The notes: generated by a model not told the origin, from the sequence alone. A stretch of DNA of 64,000 nucleotides from Cepaea nemoralis (GCA_014155875.1 JACEFZ010017671.1:1-64000), one strand, 5' to 3'; counted from the first letter of the stretch, positions 31,435 through 42,640 are shown. Translations and numbers: made by a program.

Positions 31435-31610
31435 GTCTATCATCTACTTCCTATTGTACCTTGCAGTGTAGGGCAGGATGGAGAAGGGGGAGGGGGTCTT
31501 GAGCCTGTTGAAATTAAGGCCGCTTGGCTAGTGCAGTCGCTGCGAACTGTGTAGGTTGGGTTGTTGGGTTTGAACCCGCTACCCCGGCATCAGCACACAG
31601 GAATTGTTGA
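31435..31610 (-). mobile_element. SINE family D fragment
   Basis: Contains TCTTGAGCCTGTTGAAATTA, GGCCGCTTGGCTAGTGCAGT and GCGAACTGTGTAGG as in other D copies. The end shows GGTTTGAACCCGCTACC with CGGCATCAGCACAC, which is a family C head, so the copy looks like a C/D composite. Confidence 0.6.
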
Positions 31611-31833
31611 TCACGCATTTTGACATCTACGACGAGAAGTAAGGTGACTAGCTTGTGACATGTTCTTACCTACTGCCACCGTGACATGGCACCATTGAAT
31701 GACTTTCTTCTTATTCTGCCTTGTATCTCCTACTGAAGCATAGGTCCTCAAAGAAACTCATGCCAAGCTATCCTATCCTTTGCTGTCGCCTTAAGTTCTG
31801 GCTATATCCTACCAGAGAGATACAGAGATGCAG

Positions 31834-31835
<2 letters not shown>

Positions 31836-31895
<60 letters not shown>

Positions 31896-31914
31896 GATAG
31901 AGAGAGAGAAAGAG

Positions 31915-31957
<43 letters not shown>

Positions 31958-32001
31958 GATAGAGAGAGAAAGAGGGGAGAGAGAGAGGTAGATAGAGAGA
32001 G

Positions 32002-32055
<54 letters not shown>
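31836..32055. repeat. (GA)n microsatellite with GGTAGATAGA interruptions
   Basis: Nearly continuous GA dinucleotides interrupted four times by GGTAGATAGAGAG-type variants, giving a higher-order period. Confidence 0.97.
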
Positions 32056-32057
<2 letters not shown>

Positions 32058-32097
32058 GAGGGAGATTCTCTTCTCGTATATTAGGCCTGCCTTTATT

Positions 32098-32338
32098 TAG
32101 TTCACCCGCTCTGTGGCGAAGGAGTCACGGGCGCAATTCGCAATCCCGCATACCGCGTTCGAAACACAGCTGCGGAAGATTTGGCTGCAGACCGCGTTGT
32201 GTTGGTTTCATACAGGTATGAGGGCTGGTCGTTCAAAAAGAAATGGCAATCTACTGAACTTAAACTTGCCAAGAAACCACAGACACCCAAAAATGCTGAG
32301 GTTGACAGTGATGTCCTGTGAAGGATATGCAACTAAGT
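32098..32338 (+). mobile_element. SINE family A copy with a good pol III head
   Basis: Head CTGTGGCGAAGGAGTCACGG (A box region) and ACCGCGTTCGAAACACAG (B box region) are among the best preserved. The body GCAATCTACTGAACTTAAAC and tail GTGATGTCCTGTGAAGGATA follow. Confidence 0.85.
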
Positions 32339-32392
32339 TTTAAACACTTTAGTTTGCAGTGTGAGGTCCAGAGGAAAGACTTTCTAACTATA

Positions 32393-32640
32393 CCACGAGG
32401 GTAAGTTAATAAGTAAGTCACAAATGGCGGTAGAAAAATAACTATATATGATAAAAACTTGAAATCAGTTTATTTTTATACATACATTGTCCCTTTATTT
32501 CTCAACATAATTTCCACCAACATTGATGCACTTATCCCATCGTTTTATCACTATTCCCAAACCGGACTGCATGCTCTGTTTTCTACACCACGTTTTCACT
32601 TCACATTCAACCTCGGCGTCATTCGCGAAATGTCTTCCGC
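32393..32640 (-). mobile_element. mariner-like transposase C-terminus with terminal repeat
   Basis: The reverse strand encodes EVECEVKTWCRKQ, then KRWDKCINVGGNYVEK and a stop, resembling the C-terminus of mariner-family transposases. It runs into a terminal-repeat-like end (ACGAGGGTAAGTTAATAAGT) preceded by TA at 32391. The catalytic DDE/D region is absent. Confidence 0.65.
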
Positions 32641-32716
32641 AAAGGTGGGTTATCAGTGTTTATGCTGACACATGTTTATTCCGTAAAGTGGTGAATAGCG
32701 GGGATAGAAAAAGTTA

Positions 32717-32961
32717 CGAGGGCGAGTAAATAAGTAAGTCACATAGTTATGTGGGATGGCTGGTAAATGAAAACAAAGCACGGAGTTCTATGCAGCCGGT
32801 TTGGGAGAACTGATAAATCTATGGGATAAGTGCATCAATGTTGGTGGAAATTATGTTGCGAAATAAAGGGACAATGTATAAAAATAAACTGGTTTCAAGT
32901 TGTTCTCATGTGTAGTTATTTTTCTACAGCCATTTGTGACTTACTTATTGACTTACTCTCG
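32717..32961 (+). mobile_element. TA-flanked mariner-like MITE (245 bp)
   Basis: Terminal inverted repeats (CGAGGGCGAGTAAATAAGTA at left; reverse complement of the right end CGAGAGTAAGTCAATAAGTA) match at about 23 of 27 positions, and the ends are flanked by TA. Inside, only the C-terminal codons (LWDKCINVGGNYVAK, stop) remain. It is an internally deleted non-autonomous derivative of the neighbouring mariner-like sequence, in inverted orientation to it. Confidence 0.75.
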
Positions 32962-32999
32962 TATTAAAATTTTTTATAAATGTGTTCCTAGACAGCGCC

Positions 33000-33380
33000 A
33001 AAACCGTTCCCTCACCTCTTATTTTCACTGGATCTTGTATGGACTTTTTCATAAGCTCCACATTAGTGAGTCTCTCATACCATTTTAATCCCTTGTTTTC
33101 TGCATAAACATCAATTAATTAATGTTTGTAAATTATTTGTTATTGTTTTCGTCGTTCTCCACATTTCTTATCCATAATTGATGTGATGTTAGAGTTAAAG
33201 ATTATATGTTTGGTAAAAAGAAGTTTGATGCTAGAATTAATGTCTTTTTACTTCCACAAATTCCCTGTTGCTATGACAGTTCCTCTTGCTTTTATTATTC
33301 TTAGTTTGATTGCTCAAGTGCTCACACAAATTTGATTGCATTGCTACCTAAATATGCGTATGATAGACGTGACGGTTCGA
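33000..33380. other. AT-rich interval, nothing recognised
   Basis: No supported feature. Confidence 0.4.
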
Positions 33381-33424
33381 CATCATACTGGTGTTTGTCA
33401 GGAGGACGAAAGAAAAGCAGGAGT

Positions 33425-33546
33425 CTTTTAATAAAATCGTGGAGGAGGAGAAAAAAGAAAGGGGAAAAAAGGGGACGGAGAAGAAGAAGAAACAGAAGAC
33501 GACGAAGAAGAAGAAATTGTATTACTATTACTAGTAGTAATAGTAA

Positions 33547-33612
<66 letters not shown>

Positions 33613-33700
33613 GAGAGGAAGAAGAAGAGGAAGAAGAAGAGGGGGAAGAAGAACGAGGAATAAATATAATAACAACAATAATTGCAGCAACGCTAATAGT
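33425..33700. repeat. Purine-rich and (TAG)n microsatellite block
   Basis: A polypurine AGA/GAA tract (33430-33520), about 24 TAG units (33540-33610), then further AGA-rich sequence. Arg/Ser and Leu-rich frames here are artefacts. Confidence 0.95.
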
Positions 33701-34204
33701 ACTAATAACATGGGTTGTTGCCAGTTTGTAACTAGGAACGGTGAATTGACTGCCCGAGGGGCCGAGGCCGCATCTCTCTCAGGGATGGCAACAATAGCAG
33801 TAGCTTAAACGTGTTGTCGGGACAAATAGAGTTCGATCCGAGCCGTGCGGCAAGCTCTTGTGGAGATGCGAGTGACAACATAGAACTAACAAGCTAACCA
33901 ACGGCCATCTTGATTGAACTCTATCGGAAAAAATGTGCTCTATTAATGCTTAGTTTTCCTATGCTACCTTTGCTTTTGGCTGACGCCTTTCGTACTTATT
34001 TTGGTTGGTTTCTTCCGTCTACCATTGACTGTTGAGGTGTAGTAAGTCTTTTTCTGTGTTCCCTCTCCTACCTTTAAATGTGGGTCACATTTAGTATATT
34101 GTTCTCCTTCGAAGGTAGAAGAGTAAAGACTAAACAAGATCTTAAAGACCCCAACAGGTTAGAAGAAAGAAGAAATGTACATCTCCTGTACTGTCTTGTA
34201 TAAC
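33701..34204. other. Interval without recognised features
   Basis: Nothing supported. Confidence 0.4.
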
Positions 34205-34420
34205 GGGGCTTCGTCGCGAAGTGGTTAAACTGTCTGTCTCATGTTCAGAAGGTCGAGGGTTCGTTTTCGGACGTCATCATTCTCTTCACGAGTGCAGTTA
34301 TTTTCGGAGAAATCAGAAGGTCGTCGCCGGAGCTTCGTGCTCGGTGCCATGTTTTCGGCAGGCGGTTAACTGTTCTGGAGAGAGATCGAGATAGATGGAA
34401 TCAAACCTGGTGGAATGAAG
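34205..34420 (+). mobile_element. tRNA-headed SINE, family E
   Basis: GGCTTCGTCGCGAAGTGGTT (A box) and GGTCGAGGGTTCGTTTTC (B box) at tRNA spacing, followed by a ~150-bp unique body. A single clear copy in the window. Confidence 0.55.
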
Positions 34421-34473
34421 TCCATTCCTAATCTCTTTAACTGTCTTGTTTATTTATTATCTTCGTTTTTCAG

Positions 34474-35280
34474 ATGCTGAGTATTTCATGCCTCTTGTTT
34501 AACTTTATCTACACAGATGGGTCGGTGTTGAGAGGTAGGAGAAGTGCCCGGGGGTTCTTAGCAAAAGCCAATCGTCGACGTTTGGTGCAGGAGAGCCTGG
34601 CATATGATACCACAACATCTAGCTTACGAATGGAGGTGAAGGCGGTCAGTGCAGCTTTCCGCTGGATGGAGAATACGATACACACACACATCGTGGTTGT
34701 AACTGACTCAGAAAGCATGCTGAGTAGGGTGAAGACAGGCAAGCTTCGTGCAGAGTGGCTTGCTTCGCTTCGGAGGTCACGGGTGATATTTTCTCCAGGG
34801 CATGCTGGCGTGCTGGGGAATGAACAGGCGGACAGATTGGCTGGCTCCGCAAAACTTGGTGGAGTATTGATGCATGACAAAGCAGATGTGGTTGCGACCT
34901 TGTGGGAGCATGTGTACACCTCGGAGGAGCAAATGGATCACCATGGTCTGGCAAGAATGCGAAAGCGAGGGTTGACGAGGGGATCTGGCCGACGATCAAC
35001 GCTCAGAGGAAAGGCAAGACGGACATATAATCAGATTGCTACTGGTACTATTAGTGTTGGAACTCTTCGCTGGCTGCTGAGGATGGGGACGGAGCGCATA
35101 TGGGAATGCCCCGAATGCTGTGATGTCGGTTCCTAAATCAATCAAGCAATCAATCAATCTGGTTTAACTTTTACTCCCCTGTATTTATCTATCGTATAGC
35201 CGAAATAGGGCCGAATGTAAGACGGGCCTGCGCGCCCAATTTGTGACCCTAATAAAGTTGATTTGATTTGATTTGATTTA
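34474..35280 (+). mobile_element. LINE 3' end with RNase H domain, family gamma
   Basis: The frame through 35136 encodes an RNase H domain. It has FIYTDGSVLRG (first catalytic Asp), LRMEVKAVSAAFRWME (Glu), VVTDSESML (Asp) and FSPGHAGVLGNEQADRLAGS (His/Asp). The tail ends in LRWLLRMGTERIWECPEC, a CPEC that may bind metal. The UTR contains CCTAATAAAG at about 35250, followed by repeated TTGAT units as the 3' end. RNase H looks intact; reverse transcriptase and endonuclease are missing (5' truncation). Confidence 0.85.
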
Positions 35281-35904
35281 TCTTAATATACAGTCTTTCT
35301 TTACAAGTTTCTCCATTATTTTCCTGTCATCGTGGGGAAGGTATCTTACATTGTGATTACTATGGCGAATATACTATTACTAGTATATACGGGATAGAAA
35401 AACCGTGAAGCAATCTGTCACAGTGAGATACATTAACTGACGACTAGTTTTTCGAAGAAGTTTCTATCCTCTCTTTGAGGCATGGGAAACAAGCAGAAAT
35501 AGTATAAAGTAAGCATGGTTTATACAGCTAATGTCACGTCATGTTTGTTTCTGTCTGAAAACTTCCGGTCACTAATGAGTTTGTGTTTGACTGCTTCATG
35601 ATAAATTCTGCAGATTCGCACGGCAAATTGTAACTCTCTATAACTCACAGTGCACTGATGCAGTGTGCACATTTCTACCGATTCGCTGATCATTCTCTTG
35701 CATGTGTCTCTCTCGTTGAACACATTGTGTTATTGTGTGCGTGTGTGCTTATCTTTGTCTTGACAAAACGGACTGGCTTACAAGTAGGGCCGGTTTTAGT
35801 GTATAGGCCATCTTCTCTAAGAAGAATGAAATAATTAGTTAGTTAGTCGACAGATCATCCTTATTGCACATCGGACCTTTTAAGTCCATAAGTGCTCGGA
35901 TGCT
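35281..35904. other. Interval without recognised features
   Basis: Nothing supported. Confidence 0.4.
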
Positions 35905-36830
35905 CTCCTCAGCTAATCCTGCAGCGTGTAGCAGCTCACAACACACGTTCTGTGTTGGTTTATTAATCTTCTTTGACTTCCTGCGTAGTGTTCTTGTTTG
36001 GCCACACCTCTTTTAACTTGCTGTTCTCGCAGCCTGACCATGGTTGTAGACTCACAGTCATCGCTTGCTTCTCGTAAACGACTTACTTCTCGTAGAGTAT
36101 TCAGAATGTCTGCCTGGTCTATAGATCGTCCGCCTTCCACAGTAGCCCTACCTGCAAGCCTGTCAGCCTGCTCATTTCCTTGTACACCCGCATGCCCTGG
36201 CACGAAAATGAAAGTAATCCCAACGAGACCGCCCCAGAGACAGCAACCACTCTCTTTGGACCCACACCATCTCTATCTTCCTGAGCATACTCATTGAGTC
36301 ACTAAGGACACATTCCCGATTGAATGTCTGTATCTCGAGCCATGTTATTGCTTTACTTACTGCCATGACTTCCATAGTCAGACTACTTGTGGTCAAAGCA
36401 AAAGCACCAGACTCTTCCTTCACAATTTTCCCTCCGGCCTGAGCCGTAAAGGCCCACGAACTTCTCACTCCTCGAACGACCGACCCATCCGTGTAAATGA
36501 CAGCATCTTCCTCTAAAAAATTCTCGAAGATCATAGCCTATACATCCGCCTCCACAGCAGCTGGAGTTTCTTGTCTGCATTTCCAGTCTAGTTTGATGCA
36601 CACTGAAAAGGATGTACAGAACTCTGTTGGCACTTTTACCAACTCCTCTCCAGGTTCTAAGTCCTCAGGTGAACACACCTGCTGAAGAATGTCTTCGGCT
36701 AGACCCATCCACGACCGTCCTCTTTTTAACCTGCTGCCCTGTACCTTCTTAACCTCGCTATGCAGTGGATGTTTGCTCTGAGGTAGGCATTCTTCTGTCC
36801 CTAATGGTTGGAAAATTAAGAAGAATGAAA
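35905..36830 (-). mobile_element. LINE RNase H fragment, family gamma, minus strand
   Basis: Reading downward from 36830: PLGTEECLPQSKHPL and PTEFCTSFSVCIKLDW (linker after reverse transcriptase), then AVIYTDGSVVRG, LTMEVMAVSKAITWLE, LSDSMSMLRKIE and MPGHAGVQGNEQADRLAGRA. Catalytic D, E, D and H positions are visible. Frame breaks occur near 36172-36203 and 36534. It is the same family as 34474-35136 and is more complete on the 5' side. Confidence 0.8.
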
Positions 36831-37100
36831 TACCACAATGTAATACACGGATGAATGGGAATATTCTCAAACAAATGAATGGGTACAACTATCTTGGAAC
36901 AGTCATAACATCTGAAGAACAAACATCTATATGGCAAAGATAGTCTTTTCCAAGATGGAAAAACATACTGACCAATAAAAAGATGTCAATTGCAACGAGA
37001 AAAACATGTGAAGTGCTACATAGAACATATACGTTTGTATGGACGTGACACTTGGACAATGAGCAAAGAAGCTGAAAAACATCCAATGACAGTGGAAATG
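36831..37100 (+). mobile_element. LINE ORF2 fragment, plus strand (decayed)
   Basis: With stops and frame changes, the plus strand reads MNGYNYLGTVITSEEQTSI, then FPRWKNILTNKKMSIATRK and CEVLHRTYTFVW, the post-palm region of a LINE reverse transcriptase. It lies head to head with the minus-strand RNase H fragment at 36830. Confidence 0.65.
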
Positions 37101-37104
37101 TGAT

Positions 37105-37270
37105 TTCAGATGTACTTGTAATTTACGTCCCCAAGTCAAGGACGAGAAGTCAACATTTCAGGCCAACTGTCCGATGTAGCGGTTGAACCCTATATCGCGG
37201 CATCAGCACACCGGATGTGCTAAGAACGGGCGTTCTTATCCATTCGGCCATGCTATCCTCCGTGGCCGGG
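37105..37270 (-). mobile_element. SINE family C copy
   Basis: Contains GATTTCAGATGTACTTGTAA, AAGTCAAGGACGAGAAGTC and CGGCATCAGCACACCGGATG, then CTTATCCATTCGGCCATGC, the same order as 29150-29325. Confidence 0.8.
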
Positions 37271-37769
37271 TTTGATTCCCAGCAGTGGTTGGACTTTCTT
37301 CCTTATCATTACGGCACTTCATCAAGTGGCTAATAGATCATTTTCAGACTTCTCTATGATTTGTCTGTGAAGGATAGGCGACGTGGAAGAAAAATTGGCA
37401 CCCAATCCCAGTACGCCGGGGTCTGATATATGTTGGCCTAACACTTCATATCTCAGCGGCAGCATCTGCCATGAGACTACCGCTTCTGTTTACCAACAAA
37501 CAACAATATTTATTGCACACGTGGGAAAACAAGTATTCCATAGCAGGAATCTTCTATGGGCAGTTGAAATGTTAGGAACATCACATCTTATAGACCTGAG
37601 TGTATGGAGGGATAGGTGGTCAGTCTTCCCTCCCGAAGCTAACGGCGCGTGCAAGCTTCTGACCCTAGTGTAACCCCACCCATGCCATTGTCAGCGTAAC
37701 TTCCTAACGATTACACCAAAGCCTCCTTTCACAGAACACATGGCTGTCGTCGTTATCATCCAGTGCCTT
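37271..37769. other. Interval with no gene; short dispersed motif near 37683
   Basis: TGCCATTGTCAGCGTAACTT at 37683 recurs at about 61137 with similar flanks (a small dispersed repeat). Nothing else was recognised. Confidence 0.4.
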
Positions 37770-38057
37770 TCCGGTTACACGCCTCTCCACAAATTGCGAT
37801 CTCCGACATCATGGATCCATGTGTGTGTTGACACCCTTCCTTGCCATGACACAAGACTGTCAACAATCTTCTCACGCTGTCTTCCGCCTTCTCTATTTCC
37901 GCACATCTTTCCGGTTGTCACAACATGCTCCAGTTTTTGTCTTCTCATAACGTGGCCAAAAATTTATGGCTGTCTCTTTCTGATGTCTGTGATAAGTTGT
38001 CTTTGCGACTCAGCTCCCTTAAAACGCCATAATTGCTCAATTTGGCTGTCCAATTAA
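37770..38057 (-). mobile_element. LINE C-terminal tail, family alpha, minus strand
   Basis: In reverse complement it matches 661-830: the GHVMRR-like region, VTTGK, and RQREKIVDSL with basic residues. Nucleotides such as CTTCTCATAACGTGGCCAAA are shared with CTTCTCATAACGTGTCCAAA at 764. Frame interrupted. Confidence 0.7.
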
Positions 38058-38074
38058 TTTTCAGGAGTCTCACA

Positions 38075-38170
38075 AGCAATGGCACACAACTGAGCGTAAT
38101 CTTGCCAAGAACGTCAACAGCAGATGCAAATTATGGTGTTGACAACAACGTCGTGTAAGGGACATGCTAC
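38075..38170 (+). mobile_element. SINE family A, 5'-truncated copy
   Basis: Starts within the body (AAGCAATGGCACACAACTGA) and ends with ACAACGTCGTGTAAGGGACA then an A-rich tail. Confidence 0.75.
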
Positions 38171-38224
38171 TTAAAAAAAAAGAAAAAAAAAGTAAATAAT
38201 AAAACACATGAAATACTAGAGAAA

Positions 38225-38761
38225 TCAAGATGGAAAATATTGCGAAAGGCTAAGACATCGTGGACGGAATAAAAAAAAAAAAACAACAACAACCATGATC
38301 GAACAAACACAAATACTGCTTTCGTTTAGTATAGTGTTGTGGCTGGAAGTGTATCTATTTATTTCTTTTTGTAAAACAGCGCACAATTGTTTTTTCTTGT
38401 TATTGGCTGTCACAAAAATTATGATGGCGTGAGAGCCATCTATTACCTGGTAGAGTTTTGACCAGAAATCGATGGTATCCGCGGGAGCCGATGCTTGTAT
38501 GACGTGCAGTGGTATTGTGTTCTGGGCGACCGTGTTTACATGTCTCACGTCCTGCATTGAGCTTTGATTGTTCCTATGTGGCTCCGTTTGCTCGGCGACC
38601 TTTCGTGACGGGAAATACAGCTGATCGGAGAGATTAGAGAGTAAAACAAAATATAATAGGCCGGCTTTAGAATAACACTCATTCATACTATAGACGTTTC
38701 GTGCAGTTTTGCTTAGTCGCTCTTCTCCTACTCCAGTGTGTAGATAACCGAACAGACGCAT
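38225..38761 (-). CDS. Unrecognised 178-codon open frame
   Basis: The longest open frame in the window not explained by repeats or known transposons. It is compositionally normal over most of its length (for example ADTIDFWSKLYQVIDGSHA and KKKQLCAVLQKEINRY). The last ~30 residues are hydrophobic and Phe-rich because they cross an A/T-rich tract. I see no domain, signal peptide or family match. It could be a host exon, an old transposon fragment or chance. Confidence 0.25.
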   Translation of the reverse strand: MRLFGYLHTGVGEERLSKTARNVYSMNECYSKAGLLYFVLLSNLSDQLYFPSRKVAEQTEPHRNNQSSMQDVRHVNTVAQNTIPLHVIQASAPADTIDFWSKLYQVIDGSHAIIIFVTANNKKKQLCAVLQKEINRYTSSHNTILNESSICVCSIMVVVVFFFLFRPRCLSLSQYFPS

Positions 38762-38859
38762 GTTATGTTCACATTGTTACATATTCTCCGACATAATTAC
38801 ACATACCCCGATATAGATAAATGTTCTCCGACATAGTTAAACATCAGTCGTTAGTCGCG

Positions 38860-38990
38860 GTTCCAACTTCACGGCAACAGATCACCCATAATGCTCCGTT
38901 CCTGTGTCAGTGAATATCACCCATAATACTCCTTGATGTCCCAAGTGAAAAGTGGAACAGACAGAAGTCCCGACAAACCAATAGCCGCAC
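38860..38990 (+). repeat. Dispersed repeat, inverted partner of 7850-7975
   Basis: GTTAGTCGCGGTTCCAACTT and GTGTCAGTGAATATCACCC match the reverse complement near 7890-7970. CACCCATAATRCTCC also occurs twice here. Confidence 0.6.
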
Positions 38991-39237
38991 ATGCATATGT
39001 GCATAAGGCCGCTGCCAGAATGCCAACACAATAGTCCGCCACTAAATTTACATTTCATCGACGATGGAAGCGACAGTCACTAGAAAACCAACAACTGCAT
39101 GCAGACAATTAGTGCATAAGTCAAAACCAGCTAGAACAGCAATTGGGCGTCCGCCATTTTCGTGAACAAACCCCCGCGGGCAGATGTAAAAGTTCTTCAC
39201 ATGAAATCCACAATTGCAAATTCTTTATATGACGTCG

Positions 39238-39335
39238 CCGTCAACTCCAGCATTTTTGGGCTGTTCGTGATTTCTTGGCAAGGTTACGTTCAGTAGTTTG
39301 CTATTGCTTTCCGAACGACCAGCACTCATACCTTA
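39238..39335 (-). mobile_element. SINE family A, 3' part
   Basis: In reverse complement: GGAAAGCAATAGCAAACTAC, TGAACGTAACCTTGCCAAGA and GGAGTTGACGGCGACGTC. Confidence 0.7.
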
Positions 39336-40830
39336 GTATGGGAAACACTCCGAAAGCCTTACCAGCTCAACGGCCTATCCGTCATATTGAACCGGAAGTT
39401 CAGTTACACATATATTGACATAATCTATTGTGGAATAAAAGATAGAGATGGGGAGACAAATCCCCAAATCCCAGTTACCAACTATTATAGAAAAACCAGA
39501 AATGGCTCGTAAGACTCACTAGTGCTAAAATATTTAGATAAGTAAGATTCCACTAGGTAGAAGTAAGGTTTTCTAATAGAAGGCCAGGAGTACCAGGAAA
39601 ATCACCGCATTCGAGAGAGGAGGAAGCTCACTCTGGATACATTGAACACATGTAGTCTCACCGCCACAATCTGCTCTCCCGATCAGTTGTAGTTGATATA
39701 GTCTTATAAACTATTACACAACAACAATAACATTACAATTAAGTCGAGAAAAATTAATGAACAACTCAGTGTAGTAACTCGAAATAATATAATAATTAAG
39801 AAAAAGAGTATATGTCTAGGAGCATTTGAAATATAACACAACCAACATGTGCAAACAATATAATAACTTCTAATTACTTATCACAATGCATTAACTAAAC
39901 TGTAAGTTGTCTGGGCAAAAAAAACGACAACAAAACTCTGGATCTAGATGTGCTGCACTTGCACCGAAGATACATGTTGATCTTCCTCTTTTCTGGAACT
40001 AATGCTATAAGTTTCTTGTTTAATCCATTTAATGATGTGGATCTAGGAAATCTGTTGGAAACACGTAGGAGAAGGTTCTCATAATGAAAGTTAATAGTAA
40101 TAATGATTTTGTAAGGATACTCAGCCTGGGTCTTCAGGGCTGGGGTGGCTAGACTCTCGGAGTGGTCAGTTCTTTTATGTGGTCGTTCATTCTTTCTTGA
40201 TCAGAAAGGTATATTTCCTCATCTTTCACAGACGACTTTAACCCTCCGGATACTGATGATCTTTGATTAGGACACATCTAAAGTAAGTAATTCAACCACT
40301 AGGATACTGATGCTCCCAAATCAGGAATTCATCTCAGTGATGCCATTAAACCATTAGGCCACCTCCCTGTTCTACAGAACACACATTAAAAACGGTCCAG
40401 ACCAATGAATCACATCTCGTCGGCTTTCAACCAAATTACAGACTGTCACGGTGATTTTGTCTTCCGTTCAGACGTGGCATCATTCCATCTCATTTACATA
40501 AGCTTATTCTAATGTCGCCCACGCGACAACTTTCAACAACATTCTCGTGGGATTGGTTTCCGGACACATTTCATCAGATTTCTGACATCAGACGCCAGGT
40601 GTTCGGCTGGTGACAATTTTCAGAAATTGGCGGCAATTCTAACTATAACACATGTTTTATTGCGCTAAGAAAATGATGGAGTGGCTGGTATAATAATAAT
40701 GTCACATCTATTTCACGTGACGTTGGTAATCATGTTTGTCCACGGTCTTCTTGATTACAGTCTAGCCAAGCATCTAGCCACTACACGACCACGTCTGTCA
40801 TAAAAAGAAAGGTCCCCTGGTAGGAACCTT
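39336..40830. other. 1.5-kb interval without recognised features
   Basis: AT-rich, no long open frame. A degenerate B-box-like sequence near 40310 is insufficient to call a SINE. Confidence 0.4.
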
Positions 40831-40831
40831 C

Positions 40832-41046
40832 TGTGGGTAGAAGTATGACCATCACATCTGTGGGTAGAAGTAAGACCATCACAGTTGTGGGTAGAAGTAA
40901 GACCATCACATTTGTGGGTAGAAGTAAGACCATCACATTTGTGGGTAGAATTAAGACCATCACATCTGTGGCTAGAAGTATGGCCATCACATATGTGGGT
41001 AGAGGTATGACCATCACAAATCTGGGTAGAAGTAGGACCACCACAT
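40832..41046. repeat. 27-bp minisatellite, about 8 units
   Basis: Unit GTGGGTAGAAGTAAGACCAT plus CACATTT with single-base variants. Because the period is a multiple of three, both strands show repetitive open frames, which I treat as artefacts. Confidence 0.97.
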
Positions 41047-41156
41047 TGTGTAGCCCCGAGTTCACAGAGAAACAGGACTGTATTCAAGCTGTCATATGTG
41101 AAATCATTAACCTGCTTCAGAGTTGTTCCAGTTACGATGTTGCTGTATTCTGGATT

Positions 41157-42640
41157 ATTCCATTTCCTTTATCTCATCATGTTCCTCTTGTACCTTGCGG
41201 TGTCAGGTGAAGTATAAACAGCGGGAGAGTGCCCGCTTGTGGGTGTCATGTATCGATATTCCCATGGAGTCTGTTATTCCCTGCGTCCATCGTTCACATG
41301 GTCTGTCTCTTCCTCTGCTTCCCTCTGGTCTGTACATCAATTCTTGCTGTGGTATACTGTTAGTTGGTAACTTACTTGCATGGCCAAACCATTTGACTTG
41401 CTGCTTTCTAATAAATCTAGTGCTGCTATAACCCCCACTTTAGTCCTGATTTCTTCATTTCTGATCTTATCTCTTCTTGATACGTTGAGTATTCTTCTCA
41501 GGAATCTCATTTCTGTTGTTGTGATTTTTTTTTTCTCTTTTTCTGTCATTGTCCAGTCTATGCATTGGTAGCATAGAGTTGGTAGGAAGATTGTATTGTA
41601 CAGTGCTTTCTTAGTAGTTATTGATACATGTTTGTTCTTTAGCATTGGTGCCATTTGTCCAATGAGTTGGTTTGCCTTATTGCATCTATTTTCAATCTCG
41701 TCTTCTGATCTGCCATTTGATGATATTATACTTCCTAGGCACTTGAAACTCTTACTTGTTTCAAGGGATGTTCGTTTAGGTGAATTGTTGTTGTTTTTCT
41801 TCTTTAGTTATAGTCATTACCTCTGTTTTGCTTGTGCTAATTTTCATGTTATGTTCCCTACACATTTCGTTTAGACTATTCATGTGGTCTTGTAATTCAG
41901 CTTCTGATTTTGCTATTAGTGCTTGGTCGTCCGCAAACAGGAGTTCTCTATTGGTTAGATTTGCAGATGGTTATTCTTCTGTGTTCTTGCGGTCTCTGTT
42001 TGGCTGGTTTCTTTACATACGTTGTCTATATATGCTATGAACAAGAGAGGGAACAGGACACAACCTTGTCGTACTCAGGATCTTATGGTGAAGGGTTCTG
42101 AGTGTCCTCCAGTTGCTCTCACTATGCATTCGCTGTTGTTGTTTAAGCTTCTACATAGGTTTGTTAGATGTGTACTTGCTCCATATTGTTTAAGGATTTC
42201 CCACAGCTTGTTTCTATCCACTCTATAAAATGCCTTTTCTTGGTCATTGAATTCAATTGATTTTTCTATAAGTTGTCTATGAGCAAAATTGGCACCTGTG
42301 CATCCTTTGTTTTTCCTAAATCCAAGTTATGTTTCGCTTAGCTAGTGTTCTATAGTAGTTCGTAATCTCTTCTCAAGAATTTTGCAAAATATTTTCCCAG
42401 TATGACTCAACAGTGAAATGTCAATTTTGCTGCCTTTGTTTTTCCAAACTGGGATAATTATGGCGTTTTCCCAGTCTCGTGGTGTTTGTTGTTCTACCCA
42501 AACATGGTTGAATAGTCTATGTAGCCGTACTTTTCCTACTTCGCTTGCTGCTTTAGTTAGTTCATTTGGTATTTCATCTTGTCCCGGTGATTTGTTCAAT
42601 GGGGCTAATCTGACGACTTCTATAATGTCTTTTTCATTAT
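41157..42640 (-). mobile_element. LINE reverse transcriptase and C-terminus, family delta (frameshifted)
   Basis: Reading down from 42640: KSPGQDEIPNELTKAA and QTPRDWENAIIIPVWKNKG (fingers), LLSHTGKIFCKILEKRL, then in shifted frames EKAFYRVDRNKLWEIL and a GVRQGC-type palm motif near 42060. From 41654 follows the C-terminal region with LYNTIFLPTLCYQ and TEMRFLRRILNVSRRDKIR, and a basic tail near 41300. At ~1.5 kb it is the longest LINE copy here. Several frameshifts show it is dead. The endonuclease is missing. Confidence 0.85.

Noticed and set aside
33322..33808. Long Leu-rich and Arg/Ser-rich frames
   Set aside because: They span (TAG)n and polypurine tracts with no independent coding signal.
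40755..41210. Repetitive proteins on both strands (THKCDGLTS and GRSKTIT)
   Set aside because: The 27-bp minisatellite period is divisible by three, which keeps frames open by chance; no start context or domain.
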